Part shown: in pieces, positions 12,406 to 19,333 of the stretch
How positions within the stretch are numbered: the first letter of the stretch is position 1
Layout: each line of letters begins with the position of its first letter
Virus record (IMG/VR): IMGVR_UViG_3300014819_000003
Location: 1 to 64,000 of that record
DNA length: 64,000 nucleotides
Origin: a virus
Reading direction: 5' to 3' (one strand)
Notes under the pieces: model-generated
Database searches by the model: none
Seen by the model: the letters and a program-made list of their open reading frames with translations, nothing else
Told to the model about the DNA's origin: nothing
Program-made: the position numbers and the translations under genes

Positions 12406-13086
12406 ATGCCTACAACATTTAACTACTCTGGCAAACCAGCCTTCATGTACGATCAGGAAACTGACGTATGGCTACAACTAGGCGGTGCAATAGATACCTC
12501 TGCAGGATATACATGGACAGGTGTTCATGCATTTTCTAGCGATGCGAGTTTTGCAGATTCTTTGACTTCAAGAGAAGGTATTAATAACTTTTTAAATCCC
12601 GCTGCACGTGACGCAGCAATTACATCTCCTGTTCATGGAACAGTAGCATTTGTTCGTCAGGATGCTGGCGGTAACACAATCAATCAATGGCAATATTACA
12701 ATGGCTCTGCTTGGGTTGCTAATGATGGAGATATTTCTGGAGTTACAGCAGGCACAGGTTTAAGCGGAGGTGGAACCGCTGGCAGCGTAACTTTGTCGGT
12801 AGATACAACATTCGTTGCTACCACAAGCAATACAATGACTTTAACAAACAAGACTCTTGCTCTTGGATCTAATACAATTTCTGGAACTCTTGCTCAATTT
12901 AATAGTGCTGTAACAGATGCAGATCTAGTTTCTTTAGCAGGTAGTGAAACATTAACTAATAAAACATTGACTGCTCCAATTCTTACTGGTGCAGTAACAT
13001 CAACAGGTGATATTATTATGACTGGCGCAGGTCATGTCGGAAGTGTCAAAGACGAATTTATGATGATTTTAATGGGAGCACTTTAA
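12406..13086 (+). CDS. Tail fibre protein, partial third copy (226 aa)
   Basis: A 226-residue fibre. The N-terminus (MPTTFNYSGKPAFMYDQETD) is related to that of gene 9221-9976. A central region with NQWQYYNGSAWVANDGDIS and TAGTGLSGGGTAG is followed by two NKTL modules (TTSNTMTLTNKTLALGSNT and SETLTNKTLTAPIL), and the protein ends in a different C-terminus (DEFMMILMGAL). It lacks the VAPEER-type tip domain of the two other fibres, so it may be a shaft that ends in another tip or needs a partner. The gene is leaderless. Confidence 0.65.
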   Translation: MPTTFNYSGKPAFMYDQETDVWLQLGGAIDTSAGYTWTGVHAFSSDASFADSLTSREGINNFLNPAARDAAITSPVHGTVAFVRQDAGGNTINQWQYYNGSAWVANDGDISGVTAGTGLSGGGTAGSVTLSVDTTFVATTSNTMTLTNKTLALGSNTISGTLAQFNSAVTDADLVSLAGSETLTNKTLTAPILTGAVTSTGDIIMTGAGHVGSVKDEFMMILMGAL

Positions 13087-13119
13087 AATGCTATATAATA
13101 CTATTGGAGGTAGTAACTA

Positions 13120-13446
13120 ATGGCTACAACAACTAAAGCACTTTATCGTGGTGCTGCAACAACTTCAGGAACTGCTGCACCTTTATATACCGTGCCAGCA
13201 ACAGGAACAACAGCAGTAATTACAAACATTGCAGTATGTAATCCACTTGCATCTACATCTACATTTTCACTAAACATCGGCGGTATTGCATTAGCAGCAA
13301 CATCAGCAATGGCACCAAGTACAACAACTTTTATTGATCTCAAGCAGGTACTTGAGTATAATGCAACAACATCAAATATGCAAATCACAGCAAGTGCTGT
13401 AACTACAGCAGTAACATTCCATATTTCTGGAATAGAAATCTCGTAA
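13120..13446 (+). CDS. Small beta-rich structural protein (108 aa)
   Basis: A 108-residue, Ala/Thr-rich beta protein (MATTTKALYRGAATTSG... ending HISGIEIS) with TGGAGGT upstream of the ATG. TATAAT at 13094-13099 may be its promoter. Composition and size suit a single immunoglobulin-like or jelly-roll virion domain; family not recognised. It heads a four-gene fibre subset (13120-14490) linked by short or no gaps. Confidence 0.55.
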   Translation: MATTTKALYRGAATTSGTAAPLYTVPATGTTAVITNIAVCNPLASTSTFSLNIGGIALAATSAMAPSTTTFIDLKQVLEYNATTSNMQITASAVTTAVTFHISGIEIS

Positions 13447-13456
13447 GGAGACTAGA

Positions 13457-13945
13457 ATGGGATTATCAGTATTAAATCAACCTGCAGCAGCAAGTGGCGG
13501 TATTAAATCAGTACAGCGTGGATCCGCTGCTGGTGCTGGTAACGTAACAATTACATCTGTTGATATTGCAAAATCATTTGTTACAGTATTTGGAACAACA
13601 TCTTCTGGAACAGTAGCAGCATCTGGAACTATTAATGCTGCCAGTGGAAATATAAATGCAGCAAATGGTAACGTTGCTAAAACTAATATGAATCACTTAC
13701 CATCTACTGGTGGCAATTATAATACTTGGCCAGCATCAAATGACTCAAATACAGCAGGTGCTTTAATAGGAAATATTCCAAGCACAAGTCTTTCTTTAAA
13801 TTCAACTACTTTTAGCGCAAACTCAACAACCCTAACTGGTGGTTCAAATAATCTAGTTGCAGCAGTTGTTCAAGGATATCTTTCAAATTCAACAACCTTA
13901 GTAGTCAGCGGCGCTTGCCGTTGGGAAGTAGTGGAGTTTAACTAA
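13457..13945 (+). CDS. Fibre-like structural protein (162 aa)
   Basis: A 162-residue, Ser/Thr/Asn-rich protein (MGLSVLNQPAAASGGIKSVQ...) with a low-complexity Asn-Ala-Ser stretch (NAASGNINAANGNVAKTN) and a C-terminal ACRWEVVEFN strand. AAGGAG precedes the ATG, and the stop overlaps the next ATG as TAATG. The opening GGIKSVQRGSA is typical of short phage surface proteins, but no family can be named. Likely a fibre or decoration component. Confidence 0.55.
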   Translation: MGLSVLNQPAAASGGIKSVQRGSAAGAGNVTITSVDIAKSFVTVFGTTSSGTVAASGTINAASGNINAANGNVAKTNMNHLPSTGGNYNTWPASNDSNTAGALIGNIPSTSLSLNSTTFSANSTTLTGGSNNLVAAVVQGYLSNSTTLVVSGACRWEVVEFN

Positions 13946-14490
13946 TGAAAACATTCATTCAACTTAAAGATAATGTTGGTTTTGCTGCAATAAATACCGC
14001 TGGAGAAACAGATGGTATTCAAGTAGCATTTGGAACTGGTGATGAATATATTGGAAAACTATACTCTGACGGATCTTGGTCTATTGCTCCCACAATTAAG
14101 TATGCAATAGTTGATGAAAATGGAAACATTATTGAATTTCGTCAAACAAAATTTTCTTCTGATCTTGGTCCATGGCCAGAATGGAATTCTGAAATCCCAG
14201 TAACTTGGAAATGGAATGGAGATGCATGGATAGATCCAAATCCAGTAATTATTTGGAATAATCCAGATGAAATTATTGAGGGCACACCACTATCAGAAAC
14301 TCAATTAAATGCAACTTGTTCGGTTCCAGGAGTTTTAACGTATAGCCATGAATTATCAACAGTGCTTGGCGCTGGAAGTTATTCCTTAAGCGTAACTTTT
14401 ACGCCCGTTAATACATCTTTATACAACACAGTCACCAAAGTTGTAACACTTGTTGTTACTAAACCTCTTCCAGAAATAACAGAAGAGTAA
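13945..14490 (+). CDS. Trp-rich protein with Ig-like MBG domain (181 aa)
   Basis: A 181-residue, two-part protein. Residues 1-105 are Trp-rich (WPEWNSEIPVTWKWNGDAW), recalling the trio Trp proteins. Residues about 108-175 (IIWNNPDEIIEGTPLSETQL, GAGSYSLSVTFTP, VTKVVTLVV) match the MBG-type Ig-like repeat common in bacterial surface adhesins. This suggests capture of a bacterial adhesin domain. It is the last gene before a bidirectional terminator. Likely a surface-exposed tail protein. Confidence 0.6.
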   Translation: MKTFIQLKDNVGFAAINTAGETDGIQVAFGTGDEYIGKLYSDGSWSIAPTIKYAIVDENGNIIEFRQTKFSSDLGPWPEWNSEIPVTWKWNGDAWIDPNPVIIWNNPDEIIEGTPLSETQLNATCSVPGVLTYSHELSTVLGAGSYSLSVTFTPVNTSLYNTVTKVVTLVVTKPLPEITEE

Positions 14491-14506
14491 TATTTAAAAA
14501 AAACAA

Positions 14507-14530
14507 CCCCCAGACCTTGAAGCCTGGGGG
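14507..14530. terminator. Bidirectional terminator
   Basis: CCCCCAG (14507-14513) and CTGGGGG (14524-14530) form a 7-bp GC-rich stem with a 10-nt loop. It is flanked by an A-run on the left (14495-14503) and T-rich sequence on the right, so it can stop both the rightward fibre operon and the leftward lysin transcript. Confidence 0.85.
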
Positions 14531-14548
14531 TATTTTTATTCCCTAAAA

Positions 14549-15106
14549 TTAACCAGGGAATTTATGAAGCCATTTATTCACAGCACCTTTTTTATAGGAT
14601 GACCATGAACTCCAATCAGTACCGCCTTTAGTCATGTGATACACGATCTCAGCGTTCTTGACGGGGCTAAATAACTCGGCATTTAAATCAAGATCAAACT
14701 TATCTCGTCTGTCTGGACCTAAAGTACCAAGCATGTTAATCTGAAAGATTCCATATGAGGAGTCTCCAGTTTTAGCGTTTCCATTAAAGGCGAAAGGCCT
14801 TCCGTTAGATTCAGCCTTAGCCACTGCCCAAGCAGTTCTAAGACCTTTTCCTTTGAATCCCACCGCTTTAAGTAACTCAACCAACTGGCTGTCGCTGAGA
14901 CTTATAGCATTTTCATATTTCTCAAGTACCTTATTTTTGTTAGGCTTAATTAGCAAAAGAGCCGCTTTGTGGGCGGCGGCATTGGCTGATTCATTAACCC
15001 TACTAGATAAGTTATTCTTGACAAAAGCATTTGCTTGTGGTCCTAAAACCATAACCAAACAAAACGCCGTTGTAAGAACCCCCGATAGTATTTTTCTGTC
15101 TCTCAA
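14549..15106 (-). CDS. Secreted transglycosylase (endolysin) (185 aa)
   Basis: A 185-residue protein. The N-terminus is a signal peptide or signal anchor (LTTAFCLVMVLGPQANA, ending with an ANA cleavage-like site near residue 27), then a spacer helix, then a lysozyme-like/SLT domain (about 75-185). The catalytic Glu lies in AVAKAESNGRPFAF and the domain hallmark is SSYGIFQINMLG. It would cleave peptidoglycan glycan strands, and export could be holin-independent. It starts at TTG (15106) with AGGAGG upstream. It lies alone on the minus strand within the fibre locus. Confidence 0.8.
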   Translation of the reverse strand: MRDRKILSGVLTTAFCLVMVLGPQANAFVKNNLSSRVNESANAAAHKAALLLIKPNKNKVLEKYENAISLSDSQLVELLKAVGFKGKGLRTAWAVAKAESNGRPFAFNGNAKTGDSSYGIFQINMLGTLGPDRRDKFDLDLNAELFSPVKNAEIVYHMTKGGTDWSSWSSYKKGAVNKWLHKFPG

Positions 15107-15126
15107 GTTTTCCTCCTAAACAGAAC

Positions 15127-15165
15127 AACACCATTTATCATGGTGTTGGTAACACCAGTATAACA
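15127..15165 (-). promoter_or_regulatory. Endolysin promoter and competing leader hairpins
   Basis: On the minus strand TGTTATACT (15157-15165) is an extended -10. Just downstream lie three alternating elements: AACACC (15127-15132), GGTGTT (15142-15147) and AACACC (15151-15156). The middle one can pair with either neighbour, and the inner pair extends to AACACCAT with ATGGTGTT. The leader is about 45 nt and ends in the AGGAGG of the TTG start. The layout suits a two-state leader RNA or an operator. Confidence 0.5.
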
Positions 15166-15194
15166 TATTTTGGAGCGGCATGTCAAACAGGTTA

Positions 15195-15203
15195 TGGTAT
15201 ATT
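15195..15203 (+). promoter_or_regulatory. Extended -10 promoter (leaderless)
   Basis: TGGTATATT ends 6 bp before the ATG at 15210. It diverges from the endolysin promoter. Confidence 0.5.
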
Positions 15204-15209
15204 ATATGT

Positions 15210-15680
15210 ATGAATACCTGTATTTATGATAGTTGTGATCAAATTGGGCAAATAAAAGGCATGTGTAGGAAGCACTATAACGCTGAATATTTTAAACAAA
15301 ATAGAGAGTCTATATTAATATCTCATAGAAAGTACTATAAAGAAAATCAAGAGAAAATGCAAAAATGGAGAAGAGATTATCACAAAAAACATCCAGAGGT
15401 TTCAAGACGAAATAGCCTAATTCGTAAAAACAGAGAAAACTCTAAATATAAAACATATACAGATTTAGAGGTTTTACAGTTATATGGAATAAACTGTAGT
15501 ATATGCTTAGAGCCAATTGACTTAAATGCCCCAAGAAAAACTGGAAGACCAGGCTGGCAAAAAGGTCTACATATTGATCATTTAATTCCAGTTTCTCTTG
15601 GAGGGCTAGATAATATACAGAATGTAAGGCCAACACATGGGCTTTGCAACCTACATAAGTCTAGTCTGAAAGTGCTATAA
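15210..15680 (+). CDS. Free-standing HNH endonuclease (156 aa)
   Basis: The start at 15210 (MNTCIYDSCDQ) is chosen because TGGTATATT lies 6 bp upstream; the frame is open to 15180. The N-terminal part has Cys/His pairs (CIYDSC, CRKHYN), then a long basic helical region (residues 25-85). The C-terminal HNH core has CSICLEP, LHIDHLIPVSLGGLDN and THGLCNLHK (about 105-152). It is expected to nick or cut DNA, probably as a homing-type element inserted between the endolysin and a structural gene. HNH proteins can also aid packaging, but no terminase is adjacent. Confidence 0.75.
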   Translation: MNTCIYDSCDQIGQIKGMCRKHYNAEYFKQNRESILISHRKYYKENQEKMQKWRRDYHKKHPEVSRRNSLIRKNRENSKYKTYTDLEVLQLYGINCSICLEPIDLNAPRKTGRPGWQKGLHIDHLIPVSLGGLDNIQNVRPTHGLCNLHKSSLKVL

Positions 15681-15682
15681 TA
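15674..15682 (+). promoter_or_regulatory. Extended -10 promoter (leaderless)
   Basis: TGCTATAAT overlaps the end of the HNH gene and ends 8 bp before the ATG at 15691. There is no -35 or ribosome-binding site. Confidence 0.6.
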
Positions 15683-15690
15683 TAAGAACT

Positions 15691-16218
15691 ATGGCATCTG
15701 GCGAAACAATTACGTATGATTTACCTTATCCCGTCGCATCTGATCCAGTAAATGTACACGGTGACATTCAGGATTTAGCAGAAGCAATTGATGCTATTCT
15801 GCCTACCCTCGGACTTCCATATCATACATTAGAAGTTGTTAATAATACTGGCGCAACAATTGCAAAAGCATCACCAGTTTATATTTCTGGATTTGGTGCA
15901 ACAAAACCACGTATTACAAAATCAGACGCAAATACATCAGCAACATTTCCTGTAGTTGGTCTTGCACAAGCAGCAATTACAAATGGTTCTGATGGTGTAA
16001 TTATTGTTAATGGAATTTTTAGTGATGTTAATACTTCTGCATATGCTGCTGGAGATAGATTATATGTTGCAGCAGGTGGAGGTCTTACAAATGCACAACC
16101 AACAAGCGGTGGTGGCGTAATTGGCGTGGTAGCCAAAGCAGCAGCATCAGGTATAATTATAGTCGGTGCAAATAAAGGCAATGGCACATGGGGAGCACTT
16201 AAGGAAGGTTTGTCATGA
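15691..16218 (+). CDS. Structural protein, decoration/DUF2190-like fold (175 aa)
   Basis: A 175-residue protein. After a short helical start, residues about 50-165 carry the pattern VVNNTGATIAKASPVYISGF, VVGLAQAAITNGSDGVIIVNG, AAGDRLYVAAGGGLT and VIGVVAKA. This is the beta-rich layout of DUF2190-type capsid-decoration or fibre-base proteins. It is leaderless, and its stop overlaps the next gene as ATGA. Probable virion surface protein; whether it sits on the head or tail is not known. Confidence 0.6.
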   Translation: MASGETITYDLPYPVASDPVNVHGDIQDLAEAIDAILPTLGLPYHTLEVVNNTGATIAKASPVYISGFGATKPRITKSDANTSATFPVVGLAQAAITNGSDGVIIVNGIFSDVNTSAYAAGDRLYVAAGGGLTNAQPTSGGGVIGVVAKAAASGIIIVGANKGNGTWGALKEGLS

Positions 16219-16613
16219 CAAGTTATAGAAACACTGGCAGCAGTGCTTATTCGATTGGTTCTGAGCCACCTACGATTACTTGGACGGTAGTTAGTGGAGA
16301 TACTGCTTCATTTCGTGTATACGTAGAAGATGATGACCGTAATCCATTAGATTTGTCTACCTGGACTCTTGCCATGGATATTGTTAGAACTGGTACTACC
16401 AGCACAGAAACTATAGTTGCTCTAACTCCAACAATTACTGAAGATGACGATGCTACTGGTAGTTTTACAGTTTCCCTTTCAAGTTCTGATTCTCAGGCAT
16501 TAGAAACCGATGATGAGTTTGATATTCAAATTTCTGATACTGACCGTGTTTGGACTCTTGCTAAAGGTAAAATGATTATTATTGATGATATTACAGCAGA
16601 TCCAACATCATGA
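16215..16613 (+). CDS. Baseplate/tail beta-sandwich protein, third paralogue (132 aa)
   Basis: A 132-residue acidic beta protein with ITWTVVSGDTASFRVYVED (residues 20-38) and TLAKGKMIIIDD near the end. It is the third copy of the RGDT/SGDT-type fold seen in 4687-5097 and 5189-5539, 11 kb away. Both ends overlap neighbours by ATGA. Placement directly after a decoration-like protein and before fibres again suggests an adapter role. Confidence 0.6.
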   Translation: MTSYRNTGSSAYSIGSEPPTITWTVVSGDTASFRVYVEDDDRNPLDLSTWTLAMDIVRTGTTSTETIVALTPTITEDDDATGSFTVSLSSSDSQALETDDEFDIQISDTDRVWTLAKGKMIIIDDITADPTS

Positions 16614-16807
16614 GAAATGCAACATTTGAACAGACCTGGGAAACACGTAGGATAATTAAATTAAAAGATTTATCTCCAAGAGTAAAACCAAAACAAATAC
16701 TGCCATTTAGAGTACAGTTTGAAACTCTTGGTTTATCACTTGCTGGTGGTTCTGGGGCTGCTGGTATTGGTGTTGCTATTATTGGCACTAATTTCTATAT
16801 CAGATAG
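16610..16807 (+). CDS. Small hypothetical protein (65 aa)
   Basis: A 65-residue ORF coupled to the upstream stop (ATGA at 16610-16613). The N-terminal half is basic (WETRRIIKLKDLSPRVKPKQ). The C-terminal half is Gly/Ala-rich and hydrophobic (SGAAGIGVAIIGTNFYIR) and could be a membrane segment or buried strands. Support is the exact coupling and the promoter placed right after its stop. Function unknown. Confidence 0.5.
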   Translation: MRNATFEQTWETRRIIKLKDLSPRVKPKQILPFRVQFETLGLSLAGGSGAAGIGVAIIGTNFYIR

Positions 16808-16820
16808 AAACCTTATTTTG

Positions 16821-16829
16821 TGATATAAT
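16821..16829 (+). promoter_or_regulatory. Extended -10 promoter (leaderless)
   Basis: TGATATAAT ends 7 bp before the ATG at 16837. No -35, no ribosome-binding site. Confidence 0.6.
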
Positions 16830-16836
16830 CAACATT

Positions 16837-17274
16837 ATGGCAATTGTCCCGATTACTACCCTGAAAACTAAGTTTGAAACTGGCGATAGGCCAACACAAC
16901 AGGATTTCGTGGATCTAATTGATACTACTTCCTACCGTGCCGATTCTCTCGGCGGGGATGGAAACAACTCCGTAACAATCAATGGCATAGAATCTCCATT
17001 AGTATTTGACACAATAGATACTACGGTTTGGAGAACTGTAAAGTATTTGCTTCAACTTTCTCATGCTGGATCTTCATCATATAGAAGTACTGAAATAAAC
17101 TTGGTTTTTGATGGTACCAATCAAAACATAACAGAGTACGGCTCTGTTAAGAATAATGCTAGTGACGTTGGGACAATCTCAGCATCATTAAGTTCTGGTA
17201 CAATTAGCATGACGGTTACCCCCGTCTTAACGCCTATGACCATAAGGTATTACCGCACTGGTCTTAAGGCATGA
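16837..17274 (+). CDS. Short fibre-type protein (145 aa)
   Basis: A 145-residue protein. The N-terminus MAIVPITTLKTKFETGDRPT with QDFVDLIDTT resembles attachment caps of phage fibres. The C-terminal domain (about residues 62-145) shares WRTVKYLLQL, a charged strand and DGTNQNITEYGSV with the last 90 residues of gene 17295-18854 (WRSAKYIVQM, DGNNNVYLTEYADV), so the two carry the same tip domain. Leaderless start. Likely a short fibre. Confidence 0.6.
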   Translation: MAIVPITTLKTKFETGDRPTQQDFVDLIDTTSYRADSLGGDGNNSVTINGIESPLVFDTIDTTVWRTVKYLLQLSHAGSSSYRSTEINLVFDGTNQNITEYGSVKNNASDVGTISASLSSGTISMTVTPVLTPMTIRYYRTGLKA

Positions 17275-17294
17275 CCCTTATAAGGAGATAAAAA

Positions 17295-18854
17295 ATGGCG
17301 ACAGTCGATAAAGCCTTCCGAATTAAGAATGGTTTAGTTGTTGAAGGTAGTACGGCTACCGTTAATGGCTCAAACGTTCTTACAGAAGCATCAACGTCAT
17401 TTCTAGCAGAGTATGTTGCTGATACCGTAGGCGCAATGGTAACAAGCAATACTGAATCTGGTATTACAGTAACCTACCAAGATGCAGACAATACACTAGA
17501 TTTTGATGTTGCAGATTTTACAATTACACTTGGTGGAGATCTTTCAGGTTCTGTAACAATTACAGATCTTGCAAACGCAACTCTTACCGCATCTATTGCA
17601 GCAGACTCTGTTGCACTCGGCACAGACACAACAGGTAACTACGTAGCATCTGTTACATCTGGCTCAGGACTTTCAATCACTGGATCAATTGGAGAAGGTT
17701 CAACAATTGTTCTAGCAAACGATGATAAAGGTTCTTCACAAAATATTTTTAAGAATATTGCAATTACTGGTGGGGCAACAGTTGTAGCAGACTCAAATGA
17801 TGATACTGTCACTTTTACTGCTGGCACTGGTGTTTCTCTTGTTGCTGCTACATCAACAGATACAATCACAGTAACAAATACTGGTGTAACACAACTTGCT
17901 GGAACAACAAATGAAATTACAGTTTCCGCTTCCACTGGTTCAATTACACTTGGTTTAGCAACAAACCCAACAGTTGCTGGTAACCTAACAGTCACTGGTG
18001 ATCTAACTGTTAATGGAAGCACTACAACTCTTAATACAGAAACACTTGCTGTAGAAGATAATCTAATTGTTCTTAACAGCAATGTTACAAGCACTCCGTC
18101 AACAAACGCAGGTATTGAAGTTGAGCGTGGTACTTCAACAAACGCATCTCTATACTGGGATGAGACAACAGACAAGTGGTATGTAAATGATTCAACAACC
18201 TCTAAGGCAATTGCTTTGGTTGGAGATGCAACATTTAATACCTTCTCAACTTTCACAGATGGCTCAACCAGCGCAACTCCAGATTCATCTTCAGATACAT
18301 TTACATTTACTGGTGGAACTGGTATTAGCGTAGCAATTAACTCAGGTGCAGATAGTTTAACAATTACAAACGAAGGTGTTAGAACCATTACAGGAACTGC
18401 AGATCAAATTTCTACGACTGCATCAACTGGTTCTGTTACTTTGTCTCTACCACAGGGCATTGCAACAACTTCTAGCCCAACATTTGCATCACTTACTCTT
18501 AACGGAGCATTGACAACAACAGCAATTAATCTAACAAATACATTTGTTGGAGATGCTGCTGTTTCTTCAGCAACTACCGCTGGAACAGTAGTTGACTCAT
18601 GGGCTGCATCAGGCTGGAGAAGTGCAAAGTATATTGTTCAAATGAAAGATGGTAACGATATTGAAGTTCTAGAGGTTCTTGTAACCGTAGATGGAAACAA
18701 TAACGTATATCTAACCGAGTATGCAGATGTTCAAAGCAATGCACAACTTGGAACTACCGATGCAGATTATTCTGGAGGCGATGTTCGTCTTAAGGTAACT
18801 GCAGCAGGTAATAACGTTTCAGTAAAGGTTCACAAGACGCTTATCGAAGCGTAG
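17295..18854 (+). CDS. Tail fibre protein (519 aa)
   Basis: A 519-residue, Thr/Ser/Gly/Ala-rich fibre with N-terminal MATVDKAFRIKNGLVVEGST, a long shaft of beta repeats (for example AGNLTVTGDLTVNGSTTTLN and LAVEDNLIVLNSNVT) and a C-terminal WRSAKYIVQM domain shared with gene 16837-17274. The TVTGDLTVNG type of repeat is typical of long marine-phage fibres and forms a beta-helix shaft. TAAGGAG precedes the ATG. Its N-terminal cap resembles that of gene 18883-19293, suggesting a common attachment point. Confidence 0.7.
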   Translation: MATVDKAFRIKNGLVVEGSTATVNGSNVLTEASTSFLAEYVADTVGAMVTSNTESGITVTYQDADNTLDFDVADFTITLGGDLSGSVTITDLANATLTASIAADSVALGTDTTGNYVASVTSGSGLSITGSIGEGSTIVLANDDKGSSQNIFKNIAITGGATVVADSNDDTVTFTAGTGVSLVAATSTDTITVTNTGVTQLAGTTNEITVSASTGSITLGLATNPTVAGNLTVTGDLTVNGSTTTLNTETLAVEDNLIVLNSNVTSTPSTNAGIEVERGTSTNASLYWDETTDKWYVNDSTTSKAIALVGDATFNTFSTFTDGSTSATPDSSSDTFTFTGGTGISVAINSGADSLTITNEGVRTITGTADQISTTASTGSVTLSLPQGIATTSSPTFASLTLNGALTTTAINLTNTFVGDAAVSSATTAGTVVDSWAASGWRSAKYIVQMKDGNDIEVLEVLVTVDGNNNVYLTEYADVQSNAQLGTTDADYSGGDVRLKVTAAGNNVSVKVHKTLIEA

Positions 18855-18882
18855 TGTGACCACGAAGGGATAGTGAACTTCA

Positions 18883-19293
18883 GTGGCAACAACTAATAAG
18901 GATTTTGTCGTAAAGGCAGGACTTAAGGTTGCCACTGGGGTTACTTTCCCAGATAATTCAGTTCAAACCACAGCCTTTACAGGTAATGCTTTAACAGTAG
19001 GATCAACATTTCCAGTATCACCAAGTAATGGAAATTTATTTTTATATACAGAAACTAATCGTATTTATTATTATTATAATTCTGAATGGTATGCTCTTGC
19101 TAACTTTGATGATACCGCTACTGTTCAAGAGCACACACATGATACATCTATTGGCGGTGGAGGATTTGTTGATGATATTTATCAGTATGCTGGAGATGGA
19201 GTCGCTGGTCCATGGCTTGGAACATCACTAGACGGCGGTACACCAGCAACAACATCATTCGCTTTTGTAATTGATGGCGGTGCTGTAGCATGA
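18883..19293 (+). CDS. Small fibre-related protein (136 aa)
   Basis: GTG start at 18883; AAGGGA lies about 12 nt upstream, so the start is less certain. The 136-residue product has a fibre cap (MATTNKDFVVKAGLKVATG), a middle NGNLFLYTETNRIYYYYNSEWY segment (a short hydrophilic beta domain often found at fibre necks), a HTHDTSIGGGG stretch and a Gly-rich end. It probably attaches like the 519-residue fibre but lacks a shaft. Confidence 0.55.
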   Translation: MATTNKDFVVKAGLKVATGVTFPDNSVQTTAFTGNALTVGSTFPVSPSNGNLFLYTETNRIYYYYNSEWYALANFDDTATVQEHTHDTSIGGGGFVDDIYQYAGDGVAGPWLGTSLDGGTPATTSFAFVIDGGAVA

Positions 19294-19300
19294 CAAACTT

Positions 19301-19309
19301 TGATATAAT
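19301..19309 (+). promoter_or_regulatory. Extended -10 promoter
   Basis: TGATATAAT, followed by a leader with CGGAGG before the ATG at 19334. Confidence 0.55.
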
Positions 19310-19333
19310 AGGATTGATTACGGAGGCTATCAA

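Noticed and set aside
17639-18388. 249-codon open frame on the minus strand inside a fibre gene
   Set aside because: Antisense to a clear fibre repeat region; Val/Ser-rich composition arises from its complement; no start signals.
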